A DNA stretch of 17,173 nt from an uncultured Desulfobacca sp. Lineage in GTDB: Bacteria > Desulfobacterota > Desulfobaccia > Desulfobaccales > Desulfobaccaceae. The DNA lies in contig CALGOE010000013.1 in NCBI GenBank assembly GCA_937958145.1, forward strand, positions 1 to 17,173, in the 5' to 3' direction. Under the pieces are notes generated by a model. The model did not search any database, was not told the origin of the DNA, and saw only the letters and a program-made list of their open reading frames with translations. Below are positions 1 through 7,695 of this stretch, one piece after another. Each line of letters starts with the position of its first letter. The stretch's first letter is position 1. A program made the translations under genes and the position numbers.

Positions 1-123
1 CCGTCCCTGGCGCCTTGGCTGCCCAACCTCGTCTTTTTGGTGTTGGCCTGGTATTTGTGGCGGCGCACCCGCAAAGACCTGCCCATTGGGGTCTGGGAAG
101 GTTCCTGGTGGCCAGGGCAGTAG
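1..123 (+). CDS. C-terminal fragment of a membrane protein, probably an LptF/LptG-family permease (partial)
   Basis: Frame 1 is open from the window edge to a TAG at 121-123, leaving the last 40 residues of a protein that starts outside the window. The fragment reads PSLAPWLPNLVFLVLAWYL followed by WRRTRKDLP, a hydrophobic helix capped by a run of basic residues and a short cytosolic tail. This resembles the last transmembrane helix of LptF/LptG permeases, which extract lipopolysaccharide from the inner membrane for export. In those proteins the closing segment commonly carries a W-L-P-N motif. The assignment rests on this short motif only; another polytopic membrane protein cannot be excluded. 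A hairpin at 158-175 lies just downstream. Confidence 0.5.
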   Translation, partial: PSLAPWLPNLVFLVLAWYLWRRTRKDLPIGVWEGSWWPGQ

Positions 124-157
124 CAGGCTGCTGAGAGAGTCCTGCAGGTGAGGGGAC

Positions 158-175
158 CAGGGGGCGAGCCCCCTG
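158..175 (+). terminator. GC-rich hairpin downstream of the permease tail, possible terminator
   Basis: CAGGGGG (158-164) pairs perfectly with CCCCCTG (169-175) around a CGAG tetraloop, giving a 7-bp stem. The downstream sequence is C-rich with only a TTT, so it is not a textbook intrinsic terminator. A second, weaker inverted repeat, AACCCT (201-206) with AGGGTT (213-218), is followed by TT and overlaps the stop codon of the convergent gene. Both lie between convergent genes, where terminators are expected. Confidence 0.35.
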
Positions 176-210
176 CCCCCTTTCCGCAAACCCCTCCCCC
201 AACCCTGAGG

Positions 211-2892
211 TTAGGGTTTTGCCGGTGGCTCAGGTACGGTTGGCGGCTCGCCTGAGGGGGGTGCCGGGGGTTGGGCTTCGGGTGAAGCCGGTTGCGTATC
301 AGCCTCTGGGGTGATATCCCGCAGGCGTCGGCGGGTCCGCTCGGCCTGGGACTGGAGACGCTCCTCCAAACGGGCGAAGCCTTCCTCCAAAGTCGGCTCC
401 ATGACGACCATGTCATTTTTGACCACAATCAGGCGCTTCAGTTGGGGGATCCGCAGGGTGCTTTCCGCCTTGAGGTAGACCGATTGGATATACACCAGCG
501 ATCCCATGACCGGGACGACGATCATGCGCCCTCGCTCCACTTGCGACCCCATCTGGTTCCACAGGGTGAATTGGGAGGATACCTGGGTATCCTGGTCGAT
601 GATGGCGTCAACCTGGGAGGGGCCCAAAAAGATGGAACCTTTGGGGAAGGTGTAGACGATGAGTTTGCCGTAGTGAGGCGGGTCGCAGCCCACCACCACC
701 AGGGCCCGCAGGTTGGCCCGGGCCTTCGGGGTCATGGGGCAGAGGAGCAGGAAGTCGGTCCGGTCCGGGTCGATGAGGTTCAAGGTCAGGTAATAGGGGT
801 AGACCCGGCCGCCCCGGGGCCCTCGATCCAGCATTGGAAATTCCCACAAATCTTCCTGTTTATAAAATTCTTCCACGGTCTGATGGTACTTGCGGTAGAT
901 TTCCAACTGGATATCAAACAGGTCCCGGGGGTAGCGGACGTGGGGTTTAAGGGCCGTGGGCATGGCTTCTTTATTTTTTAACAAGCCGGGGTAGATGCGC
1001 TGGTAGGCCCGGGCGATGGGATCGGTTGGTTCGAAGAGGTAAAAATCCACGCTGCCGTTGTAGGCGTCGATGACGATCTTGACGGAATTGCGGATATAAT
1101 TGAAACCCAGGGGATGGGGTTGGGAGCCTGGATAGAGGCTGGAAATGGTATAGGCATCCTGAATCCAAAAAAGCCCTTCGGGGGTGACCACCAGATAGGG
1201 ATCGCGGTCCAGAATAAAGAAGGGGGTCAGGGCCTTGACGGCGTCGACAATGTTGCGGCGGAAGAGCATGCGGCTGTCGCGGTTGGTCTTGGTGGTAAAG
1301 AAGATGTCTTTTTCGCCAAAGTAAATGGCAAAGATCAGTTTGCGGAAGATATTGTTGATGGGGACGCCGCCTTTGCCGGTATAGCTGTATTCGGTGGTGG
1401 TATCGCCCACCGGGTAACCCATTTCCCGGACATCGTTAGGTGAAATTACCGGCGCCAGGTGGGCCCGGCCGTAATAGATGGCCTGTTGGCCCAGTTCCAA
1501 GCCGTATTCGGTGGTGGGCGGGATGCCCCGGATAAACCAATGCAAAGGTTCATCGCCGCCTTGGGCGGCGGGGGTCATGACCACCCCGAAGCCATGGGTA
1601 TATTTCAGGCGTTCGTTGATCCAGTTGCGGGCGCCGGCGGGGAGGGCGTCGAGGTTGAGCTCTCGGGCTGCCAGATAAACCTGTTGCAATTGGTTGCGGA
1701 CCAGATAGCGGTCGACGCTGATGCCGGTAAATTCATAATACGTCCGCAACTGCTGGAGCTGGGCAAAGACGTCGATGAGGACTTCTTTGTCCCAGACCGG
1801 GATATTGCGCAGGCTGGCGCCGATCTTGCTGACCCGGGCGCCGGCCTCGCCGTCGGTGATGGGGTCTTCCCGGATTTCCACCTGATGAACGTTATAGGCG
1901 TGGCGGGTGGCGTCGATATTTTTCTGGATAAAGGGTGCCTCCCGGGTGATTTCATTGGGTTTGACGATATAACGTTGCACCAGGTCCGGCAGAAACTGGC
2001 TGTAGCGCAGACCGACCACGGCCAGCAGGAAAACGGCGCTGCCGATGAGAAACCGTACTTTTTGGCCCGTGCTGAGGTAGAGGACCAAGCTGATGGCCAC
2101 GGCCACCAGGCCGATGATGATGGCGTAGAGGAGCGGCAGGAGCAGGCGCATCTCCACAAAGCCGGGGCCAAAAAAGAGAGGCAGGCGGTCCTGACTGTAG
2201 ACTAATTTATACCGCTCCAGGAAGACCCACCAGAGGCAAAGAAAGAAGAGCAGGCCGATCAGGAACAGGACATGGGTTTTGGCCCCTTTGGGGATCTGCT
2301 CTTCCACTTTGGAGAGCATGCGGCTTTCCAGCCAGTAGAGCAGGGCCAGACCGATGATCAAGAGGGTCACGGTGATGAGCCACTCCCGCAGCAGCAACCT
2401 GAGAATGGGGAGGGAAAAGAGATAAAAACTGATGTCTTGGCCGAAATACTGGTCGGCGACGGCGGTGGCGGGAGCAAAGAGAAAGAGGAGGGTCTCTTCC
2501 CAGCGTTGGTAGAGAGGCCAGGCCACCAGGATACCCAGAAAGAGACTGAAAGGAACATAGACCCGCATGGAGCCGGTGCGGAATCTTTGCACAAGATGAC
2601 GGTAGCGAGAGGTGGCGGCCTCAGCCTGATCAGCGGGTTGGACCCGGCCCAGATAACGGGAGCCCACCCAAAAATTGAGAAAGAAGAAGAAGAAGAAGGA
2701 AAGGGTGGTCAAGACAAAGATAAGATAACGATAGCCGAGCCTGAGCCAAAAGAAGCGTTCGTAGCCGACGCTGCGGTGCCACCAGAGTTCCACGAGGAAA
2801 TCGGTAAAGACTATGCCAAACAGGACATACGCCCCTACCAATCCCAGGGGGATGAGGATCAGGGTCAAAAGCCACCGTTTGTATCGCTGCAT
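211..2892 (-). CDS. UPF0182 family (COG1615) large integral membrane protein
   Basis: The predicted protein has 893 residues, the usual size for UPF0182. I chose the ATG at 2892 (MQRYKRW) because an AAAGGGAGA ribosome site precedes it by about 7 nt; an upstream in-frame start at 2976 would add 28 residues that look non-native. About seven hydrophobic segments are visible in the first third (near residues 7-30, 55-75, 112-128, 171-187, 207-224, 250-272 and 280-297). A long soluble region of about 500 residues follows, probably outside the cytoplasmic membrane. The C-terminus is a Pro/Glu/Ala-rich, low-complexity tail of about 30 residues, as often seen in this family. The biochemical function of the family is unknown to me. 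Helix 2 contains six consecutive Phe codons, (TTC)5TTT. The gene has its own promoter candidate at 2965-2993, so it need not depend on the solute-binding-protein gene upstream. Confidence 0.9.
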   Translation of the reverse strand: MQRYKRWLLTLILIPLGLVGAYVLFGIVFTDFLVELWWHRSVGYERFFWLRLGYRYLIFVLTTLSFFFFFFLNFWVGSRYLGRVQPADQAEAATSRYRHLVQRFRTGSMRVYVPFSLFLGILVAWPLYQRWEETLLFLFAPATAVADQYFGQDISFYLFSLPILRLLLREWLITVTLLIIGLALLYWLESRMLSKVEEQIPKGAKTHVLFLIGLLFFLCLWWVFLERYKLVYSQDRLPLFFGPGFVEMRLLLPLLYAIIIGLVAVAISLVLYLSTGQKVRFLIGSAVFLLAVVGLRYSQFLPDLVQRYIVKPNEITREAPFIQKNIDATRHAYNVHQVEIREDPITDGEAGARVSKIGASLRNIPVWDKEVLIDVFAQLQQLRTYYEFTGISVDRYLVRNQLQQVYLAARELNLDALPAGARNWINERLKYTHGFGVVMTPAAQGGDEPLHWFIRGIPPTTEYGLELGQQAIYYGRAHLAPVISPNDVREMGYPVGDTTTEYSYTGKGGVPINNIFRKLIFAIYFGEKDIFFTTKTNRDSRMLFRRNIVDAVKALTPFFILDRDPYLVVTPEGLFWIQDAYTISSLYPGSQPHPLGFNYIRNSVKIVIDAYNGSVDFYLFEPTDPIARAYQRIYPGLLKNKEAMPTALKPHVRYPRDLFDIQLEIYRKYHQTVEEFYKQEDLWEFPMLDRGPRGGRVYPYYLTLNLIDPDRTDFLLLCPMTPKARANLRALVVVGCDPPHYGKLIVYTFPKGSIFLGPSQVDAIIDQDTQVSSQFTLWNQMGSQVERGRMIVVPVMGSLVYIQSVYLKAESTLRIPQLKRLIVVKNDMVVMEPTLEEGFARLEERLQSQAERTRRRLRDITPEADTQPASPEAQPPAPPSGEPPTVPEPPAKP

Positions 2893-2964
2893 GCTGCAGT
2901 TCTCCCTTTGCCTGGTCAGAATAACAGGTGGAGCCCGGCGGGATTGCCAAGGCGAGGCGCCTAT

Positions 2965-2993
2965 ATTGTAAAGCACTAAGGGCGGGAAGGCAA
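2965..2993 (-). promoter_or_regulatory. Candidate sigma70 promoter of the UPF0182 gene
   Basis: Read on the minus strand, TTGCCT (2993-2988; 4/6 of consensus) and TACAAT (2970-2965; 5/6) are separated by exactly 17 nt. The predicted start lies about 65 nt upstream of the ATG at 2892. The match was found by eye and not scored against background. Confidence 0.45.
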
Positions 2994-3042
2994 TGAGATA
3001 AGAAAGGTTCCGGCTCTCTCCCGGTAGGACTCGGCCGGTGTC

Positions 3043-4677
3043 TTAATCTAAACTGAAGCGATGTTTCTGCATTCCCGCCGGGACATACCACTTGATGAAA
3101 TTATAACTGATCCCGGCCGGGGCCGGTTTGATGCCGTGGACGCGGCTGCTCACTGCCGGCAGGGCCTCGGGCACGAAGAGAAAGGTATACGGTTGGTCGT
3201 GGGCCAGGATTTCCTGGAGCTGGAAGTAGCAGGCCTGCCGCTTGGCCTGGTCAAAGGTGTGTCGTCCCTCTTCCAGCAACCGGTCCACCTCCGGGTTTTT
3301 GTACTGGATGAAATTCAGTTCGCCGGGATTGGTCTTGGAGGAGTGCCAGATATCAAAGATATCGGGGTCCTGGCCGGTCGTCCAGCCCAGGAGGACGGCT
3401 TCGAACCGCCTCTTTTCGATAAAATCTTTAATGAAGGCGGCCCATTCCACGGTGCGGATTTTCACCAGGATGCCCACCTCCCGGAGCCGGCGCTGGATGA
3501 TCTCGGCGGTGCGGACCCGGACCTCATTGCCCTGATTGGTGAGGATGGTGAACTCAAAGGGCTGGCCCTCTTTTTCCTGAATACCCTGGGCGTTCAGCCG
3601 CCAGCCGGCGGCGGCCAGCAGGGCTTTGGCCCGCTCCGGATCAAAGGAGAAATCCTGGACCCGGGGATTATAAAACCAGGTGCCGGGCTTGTAGGGACCG
3701 GTGGCCGGGACCGCCAGGCCCAGGAGGACGCCGTCAATGATTTCCTGCTTGTTGATGGCCGAGGTCAGCGCCTGGCGGACGCGCACGTCTTTGAATTTCG
3801 GGTCTTCCAGATTGTAGCCCAAGTAGGTGTAGGCAAAGGCGGTGTAGCGATATTTGTTGAACATCTTCTGAAACTTGGGGTAATCGGTCTGCCGGGTGTA
3901 TTGCAGCGGCGTCAGTCCCATGCGGTCGATATTCCCGGCTTTGAGCTCGTTGAAGATGGTGTATTGATCCGGTTTCACCATGGCGATGTAACCGTTGAAA
4001 TAAGGCCGGCCCTCGAAATAATCGGGGTTATGGGTCAAAATGATGCGGTCCTGGGTTTTCCAGGACTTAAAACGGAAAGGGCCGGTGCCGATGGGGTGGC
4101 GGGCCAAGGGGGAGCGGGTAATGTCCTGTCCGGCCAGCAGGTGCCTGGGCAGCATGGCCAAGCCCCAACTCCCCAGGGCCGGCGCAAAAGGCTTGGGATA
4201 GGTGACGCGAAAGGTGTAATCATCCACGGCCTCGGCCTTGGCCACCTGTTTGTAGTCTCCGGCATAGGCGGTGGGCGTCTGGGGATCAACCATAACCTGG
4301 TAGGTGAACAAGGCGTCATGGGCGGTAAAAGGCGCGCCGTCGTGCCAGCGGACGCCCCGCCGCAGTTTAAAAGTAATGGTCAGGCCGTCGGGGGAGATCT
4401 CCCAACTTTCGGCCAGATCGCCGATGTGCTGCAGGTCGCCGTTATATTTCACCAAGCCGTTATAGACCAGAGAGGCGATTTCGTGGGAGGCGGAATCGGA
4501 GGCCAGGGGCGGGATCAGGGTGCTGGCATCGCCGATGGTGCCGTCGATGAAAATATCGCCATAGGCCGGTCCGGTGTCTGCGGCGGCGGCTGGCAAGGAA
4601 CTATCTGAGGCGGTTTGGCAGCCCAGCAGGCAGGCGAGGGCGAGCAGGCAGACTTGCAGGAGATTAAGATAAGCCAC
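3043..4677 (-). CDS. ABC transporter substrate-binding lipoprotein, SBP family 5 (peptide/nickel type)
   Basis: This is a periplasmic binding protein of the DppA/OppA/NikA class, which captures peptides or related ligands for an ABC importer. The GTG start at 4677 is preferred because GGAG sits 6 nt upstream. An in-frame ATG at 4698 has no well-spaced site, and a longer form could start at 4815. From the GTG the protein has 544 residues. A hydrophobic signal ends in the lipobox L-L-G-C, with the acylated Cys at about residue 20; the n-region lacks Lys/Arg, which is unusual. The family signature is clear: LAESWEISPDGLTITFKLR followed by GVRWHDGAPFTAHD near residues 88-121. No permease or ATPase genes flank it, so its transporter partners are elsewhere or it is an orphan receptor. 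The ligand cannot be read from the sequence. A stop codon and 150 nt separate it from the downstream UPF0182 gene. Confidence 0.9.
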   Translation of the reverse strand: MAYLNLLQVCLLALACLLGCQTASDSSLPAAAADTGPAYGDIFIDGTIGDASTLIPPLASDSASHEIASLVYNGLVKYNGDLQHIGDLAESWEISPDGLTITFKLRRGVRWHDGAPFTAHDALFTYQVMVDPQTPTAYAGDYKQVAKAEAVDDYTFRVTYPKPFAPALGSWGLAMLPRHLLAGQDITRSPLARHPIGTGPFRFKSWKTQDRIILTHNPDYFEGRPYFNGYIAMVKPDQYTIFNELKAGNIDRMGLTPLQYTRQTDYPKFQKMFNKYRYTAFAYTYLGYNLEDPKFKDVRVRQALTSAINKQEIIDGVLLGLAVPATGPYKPGTWFYNPRVQDFSFDPERAKALLAAAGWRLNAQGIQEKEGQPFEFTILTNQGNEVRVRTAEIIQRRLREVGILVKIRTVEWAAFIKDFIEKRRFEAVLLGWTTGQDPDIFDIWHSSKTNPGELNFIQYKNPEVDRLLEEGRHTFDQAKRQACYFQLQEILAHDQPYTFLFVPEALPAVSSRVHGIKPAPAGISYNFIKWYVPAGMQKHRFSLD

Positions 4678-4985
4678 GGTGGTCTCCAAAGGCAACATCC
4701 TGGTTGCGGCCGGCGCCTCGGGGGGGTAGCTGCCGCTCTGCGGGGCCGCCGGCGACCAGGAATTGGTCAAGGATTTTGGCTGATTCCGTACTTTCCGGTA
4801 AGGAAATATTGACATCCAAAGAAAATTTCCTCATAATAATTACCGATTCGGGTGACCAAGGGGTCCCTCCCTTGGGTGGGTTGACGTGGTGGCGGCCGGG
4901 TTTTGGTGCCGTCGTCACTGCTTCTTGTGGTTTGCGGATAAATTTTGCTTGCTCGGCGACGGACTTTGGGATACAAACAAACTGT
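4678..4985. other. 308-nt intergenic stretch between the solute-binding-protein gene and tRNA-Pro
   Basis: I see no convincing gene here. Open frames exist on both strands but lack ribosome sites and resemble nothing I know. A perfect 7-bp inverted repeat, CCAAGGG (4856-4862) with CCCTTGG (4869-4875) around a 6-nt loop, could form a hairpin in the 5' region of the minus-strand transcript; it has no T-tract. The right end holds the likely tRNA promoter. No clear sigma70 promoter for the solute-binding-protein gene was found. Confidence 0.5.
4949..4977 (+). promoter_or_regulatory. Weak candidate promoter of tRNA-Pro
   Basis: TTGCTC (4949-4954; 3/6) and TACAAA (4972-4977; 4/6) are 17 nt apart and would start transcription just before the tRNA 5' end at 4986. 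Spacing and position fit, but the hexamers are poor. Confidence 0.3.
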
Positions 4986-5062
4986 CGGGACGTGGCTCAG
5001 CCTGGTAGAGCACAGCGTTCGGGACGCTGGGGTCGCTGGTTCAAATCCAGTCGTCCCGACCA
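4986..5062 (+). tRNA. tRNA-Pro (anticodon CGG), CCA encoded
   Basis: A full cloverleaf can be drawn. The acceptor stem is CGGGACG (4986-4992) with CGTCCCG (5052-5058), all seven pairs Watson-Crick. The D arm is GCTC/GAGC with AGCCTGGTA in the loop. The anticodon stem is CAGCG/CGCTG around TTCGGGA, which gives anticodon CGG (reads proline codon CCG) with G37 next to it, as usual for tRNA-Pro. The T arm is GCTGG-TTCAAAT-CCAGT. Discriminator A at 5059 is followed by a genome-encoded CCA (5060-5062). The total is 77 nt. No integrase gene or duplicated 3' end suggesting an attachment site is visible nearby. Confidence 0.96.
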
Positions 5063-5155
5063 TCCTCTTTCTCGATTCCTGTCCATTTGCCTTTTCCTGC
5101 TGTTTGACGCCAACCACATCCGTTCAGAATTTTCTGCTGGTGCAGGGAAGATAAC

Positions 5156-6280
5156 GTGCCTTCCTCTTCCATTCTTTTGCAGGAACCGGGTTTGCAGATC
5201 GTCCGCCTGGCGGGTACTCCCACGGCGATGGGCCAGGCGCATGGTCGTCTCCTGGGCAGCCAGATCAGCCGGTTGCGCCGGGAATTTTTGCGTTATCTGG
5301 GGCGCCTGTCTCTGGGCCTCGGGGCTCTGCCTCTCTATCTGCTCATCTGCCTCATGGCCTGGCGCTTCCGTCCATTTCTCCCGGCGCCGCTGTGGGAGGA
5401 GATGCAGGCGTTGGCCCAGGGGGCCGGGGTACACAGCAGCTTCATCCTCTTTATCAACGTTTTGGACGATCTGTTAAATAATATTCCCCGCTGTTCCACC
5501 TTTGTGGCGCCGTTAAGGAACAGTGGCCCCGGCACCTTTATTCTGGGGCGGAACCTGGATTATCCCCTCTTTGCCGAGATTATGTGCCGGTATAATACGG
5601 TTCTGGTGTTTTTCCCGACTGAGGGCGAGGCCCTGATGTCTGTGGCGTGGCCGGGTTATATCGGCGTCTGTACCGGCCTGAACCGTTCTCAGGTAGCCCT
5701 GGGGCAGTTGACTGCGGCCACGACGGATGTCTCGTTGGCCGGAGTTCCTGCCGGTTTGCGCAACCGCCTGGCCTTGCAGCAGCATGGTACGGTGCTGGAG
5801 GTGGCGGCCCGGATCGCCAGTCTGCCAGGGACCTTGGGGGCCAATCTGCTGTTGGTTGCACCCCGGGAAGCCCTGTTGTTGGAGGTCTCAGCCCGTCAGC
5901 GGCGGGTCCGGGTACCCCAGGACGGCGTTCTTACGGCCACCAATCACTATCAATCTCCTGGTATGCAAGCCTGGCGGGGTCCCGCCTTCCGACGGCCGCC
6001 GCTGTCGCCGTTGGACAATTACTGTTTTTCCACGGACTACAGTCTGAGACGCGACCAGCGCCTCAGGGAACTGTTGTCCTCTGCCTCCCTGGATATTCCC
6101 CGGGCCCAGGAGATCCTGGGCGATCCGCTCATTGCCAATCCTTGCGACATCAACAGTATTATCATTGATCCGGCGGCCGGCGAAGTATATCTGGCTCAGG
6201 GGCTGGAACTGCCGGTCTCCCGCCAAGGGCGGTTCCGCTGCCTCTCCGGCCTCTTTGGCCCCGAGGTGCGGGTAAGCTGA
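5156..6280 (+). CDS. C45-like Ntn hydrolase / acyl-CoA:6-aminopenicillanate acyltransferase-type protein
   Basis: The 374-residue protein starts with GTG at 5156, preceded by AGGGAAG about 5 nt upstream. The family (peptidase C45, acyltransferase, related to choloylglycine and carcinine hydrolases) makes a precursor that cleaves itself so that an internal Cys becomes the N-terminal nucleophile. Here the likely Cys is C113 in N-I-P-R-C-S-T-F. It is followed, as in the family, by the F-I-L-G-R-N-L-D-Y motif (R132, N133, D135). Residues 20-32 (GTPTAMGQAHGRL) match the family's N-terminal G-x-x-x-x-x-G-x-x-x-G pattern. A hydrophobic stretch at about 52-70 lies in the pro-segment and could associate with the membrane, but there is no clear signal peptide. 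The substrate is unknown; amide bonds of N-acyl amino acids or peptides are typical for relatives. It begins 93 nt after tRNA-Pro and is convergent with the hydrolase gene at 6318. Confidence 0.8.
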   Translation: MPSSSILLQEPGLQIVRLAGTPTAMGQAHGRLLGSQISRLRREFLRYLGRLSLGLGALPLYLLICLMAWRFRPFLPAPLWEEMQALAQGAGVHSSFILFINVLDDLLNNIPRCSTFVAPLRNSGPGTFILGRNLDYPLFAEIMCRYNTVLVFFPTEGEALMSVAWPGYIGVCTGLNRSQVALGQLTAATTDVSLAGVPAGLRNRLALQQHGTVLEVAARIASLPGTLGANLLLVAPREALLLEVSARQRRVRVPQDGVLTATNHYQSPGMQAWRGPAFRRPPLSPLDNYCFSTDYSLRRDQRLRELLSSASLDIPRAQEILGDPLIANPCDINSIIIDPAAGEVYLAQGLELPVSRQGRFRCLSGLFGPEVRVS

Positions 6281-6282
6281 GA

Positions 6283-6300
6283 CGGCGGCGCGGGCCGCCG
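6283..6300. terminator. GC-rich hairpin between convergent genes
   Basis: CGGCGGC (6283-6289) pairs with GCCGCCG (6294-6300) around GCGG. The stem is very stable and lies in the 37-nt gap between two convergent stop codons. There is no T-tract on either strand, so it may act in RNA 3'-end protection or factor-dependent termination rather than as an intrinsic terminator. Confidence 0.4.
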
Positions 6301-6317
6301 ATCAAGCCAGGCCTCCT

Positions 6318-7127
6318 TTAAGTTTTCCCCGAACTGACCGTGGCCGCAAAAGTGGCGATGGCTTGCAGGTATTGCTCCAGGCCCACGAGGAACAGGTCGT
6401 TGTGGTTCGCCCCCGGTATGGGCACCAGGGTTTTTTCCCGGGACGGACAGGCATCATACAGGGCCTGGGCGTCGCTGAAGGGGATGATGTGGTCAAACTG
6501 GGCATGGATGATCAGGAGTGGTTTGTGCCAGGTCCTGATCTTGGCCAGGTGATTGAATCCCGCCTCCTCGGTAAAGCCCAGGGCTTGGGGATTGAGGCCC
6601 AGAAGCTGCAGCAGAGGTCCGGCCAAGGCAAAACCGCTTTCAATGATCAAGCCGGCCACCTGTTCAGGATGGCTGGCGGCCAGTTCCAGCACCGAGGCGC
6701 TGCCCAGGGAACGGCCCATGAGCAGGAGGGGGCCGGTGTAGCCGTGGGCCGGGAGCCAGCCGGTGACAAAGTTGAGGATGGTATGGCAATCTTGCATCAT
6801 GGCGGCGACGGTGGGCTGTCCGCCGGAGCGGCCGTAGCCGCGATAATCCACCGGCAGGAAATTCAGCCGCAAGCGGTTGTAAAGGGGGCCCATCTCGTCA
6901 TAATCGGCCACGATCTCGCCGTTGCCGTGGAAAAAGAGAATATTCGGCGCTTCGGCTGCGGTCAGGTGAAAACGGCCGCCTATGGCGATGTTATCTGCCA
7001 CGGGAATCATGACGTCCAGGCCGGCGCTTAGGCCGCCGCCGAAGAGGCCGCTGAATTCGGGCCGGGGATGAAAGAGCACCTGCAGGATTTCCGGCCGGTC
7101 AAAACGGCTGAAGTCATTCGTTGTCAT
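6318..7127 (-). CDS. alpha/beta hydrolase (BEM46/S33-like)
   Basis: The 269-residue protein has the usual order of alpha/beta-hydrolase elements: oxyanion strand LFFHGNGE (residues 64-71), the DYRGYGRSGG strand-turn (94-103), the nucleophile elbow G-R-S-L-G with Ser140, Asp212 in HAQFDHIIPF, and His242 in GANHNDLF. The triad is therefore complete. The start at 7127 (MTTNDFS) has AGGTGA 7-8 nt upstream; the alternative at 7163 adds 12 residues without support. There is no signal peptide, so it is probably cytoplasmic. The substrate is unknown: esters, thioesters, amides or peptides are all possible. It lies 59 nt downstream of the cupin gene on the same strand, so it is probably the last gene of the operon that begins with the small Cys-rich peptide and radical SAM gene. 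A role there, for instance as a leader peptidase, would be speculation. Confidence 0.82.
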   Translation of the reverse strand: MTTNDFSRFDRPEILQVLFHPRPEFSGLFGGGLSAGLDVMIPVADNIAIGGRFHLTAAEAPNILFFHGNGEIVADYDEMGPLYNRLRLNFLPVDYRGYGRSGGQPTVAAMMQDCHTILNFVTGWLPAHGYTGPLLLMGRSLGSASVLELAASHPEQVAGLIIESGFALAGPLLQLLGLNPQALGFTEEAGFNHLAKIRTWHKPLLIIHAQFDHIIPFSDAQALYDACPSREKTLVPIPGANHNDLFLVGLEQYLQAIATFAATVSSGKT

Positions 7128-7186
7128 GTCCTGGTCACCTTTGGCCAAGGCGGCAGCGGTCAACCAGACCGGGCCGCCTCGGGAAA

Positions 7187-7528
7187 TTAGTGTTGGTGGC
7201 CGCCTGCGCTATGGCCGCCGGCGGCGATGTAGACTGCCGGCATTTTTTGATTATTCTCCAGGGTGTAGGTCACGTCGCCTTTGAGATAAAAGGCCTCTCC
7301 CAACTTGATGTTCTGGCTGCCGTCGGGTCCGACCAGGGTGACCACCCCGGCAACGACGCAGAAGATCTCCTCGTGGCCGGGGCCCGGATTGATCTGGCGG
7401 CCTTTCTGGCCGGGCTCGAGGATGCCATAAATCAGATAACAGGCATGAGTTTCCAGTTCCTGGCTGCCCAGGACGGTTTCGCCGCCCTCGGCCTTGGCTC
7501 GCATCAAGCAATCGTACGTCTGCACCAT
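7187..7528 (-). CDS. small cupin-domain protein
   Basis: The 113-residue protein starts at 7528 behind a near-perfect AAAGGAGA ribosome site. A single cupin barrel is evident. Motif 1 is G-P-G-H-E-E-I-F with a trailing V-V-A-G (residues 49-61), and motif 2 is G-E-A-F-Y-L-K-G-D-V-T-Y-T-L-E-N (77-92). The usual second-motif His is replaced by Thr (T87) and the first motif reads H-E-E rather than H-x-H. The metal site is thus incomplete, and it may be a binding or regulatory cupin rather than a dioxygenase. The extreme C-terminus is Gly/His-rich (GGHSAGGHQH) and could bind metal. It sits between the radical SAM gene (167 nt upstream) and the alpha/beta hydrolase (59 nt downstream), same strand. 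The function is not known. Confidence 0.85.
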   Translation of the reverse strand: MVQTYDCLMRAKAEGGETVLGSQELETHACYLIYGILEPGQKGRQINPGPGHEEIFCVVAGVVTLVGPDGSQNIKLGEAFYLKGDVTYTLENNQKMPAVYIAAGGHSAGGHQH

Positions 7529-7695
7529 ATCTGTCTCCTTTGATGGGTTTTTCGGCTGCTGTTACAGGCTATTCAGTCTTGCGGCCGGCAGCCGGTGTTA
7601 TCAGGAATGGCCCGGCCCTGGCAGAGTCGGAGATCCATGATTGCCGGGTTGAGGTTGCTGCCGTTGCCGCACCAGGACCTCTCCTTGTCCCTGGG

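Noticed and set aside
4664..4918. 84-codon minus-strand frame overlapping the start of the solute-binding-protein gene.
   Set aside because: Its candidate starts lack ribosome sites and it overlaps the signal-peptide region of a clear gene in another frame.
4986..5155. Possible integration site at tRNA-Pro.
   Set aside because: No integrase, no duplicated tRNA 3' end, and no shift in composition downstream within the window.
7601..7672. 23-residue frame with a GTG start behind AAGGAG, between the radical SAM and cupin genes (minus strand).
   Set aside because: Pro/Gln/Gly-rich, no Cys and no resemblance to a known peptide; the frame continues the shadow frame of the radical SAM gene. The ribosome-site match may be chance, so it was not listed as a gene.
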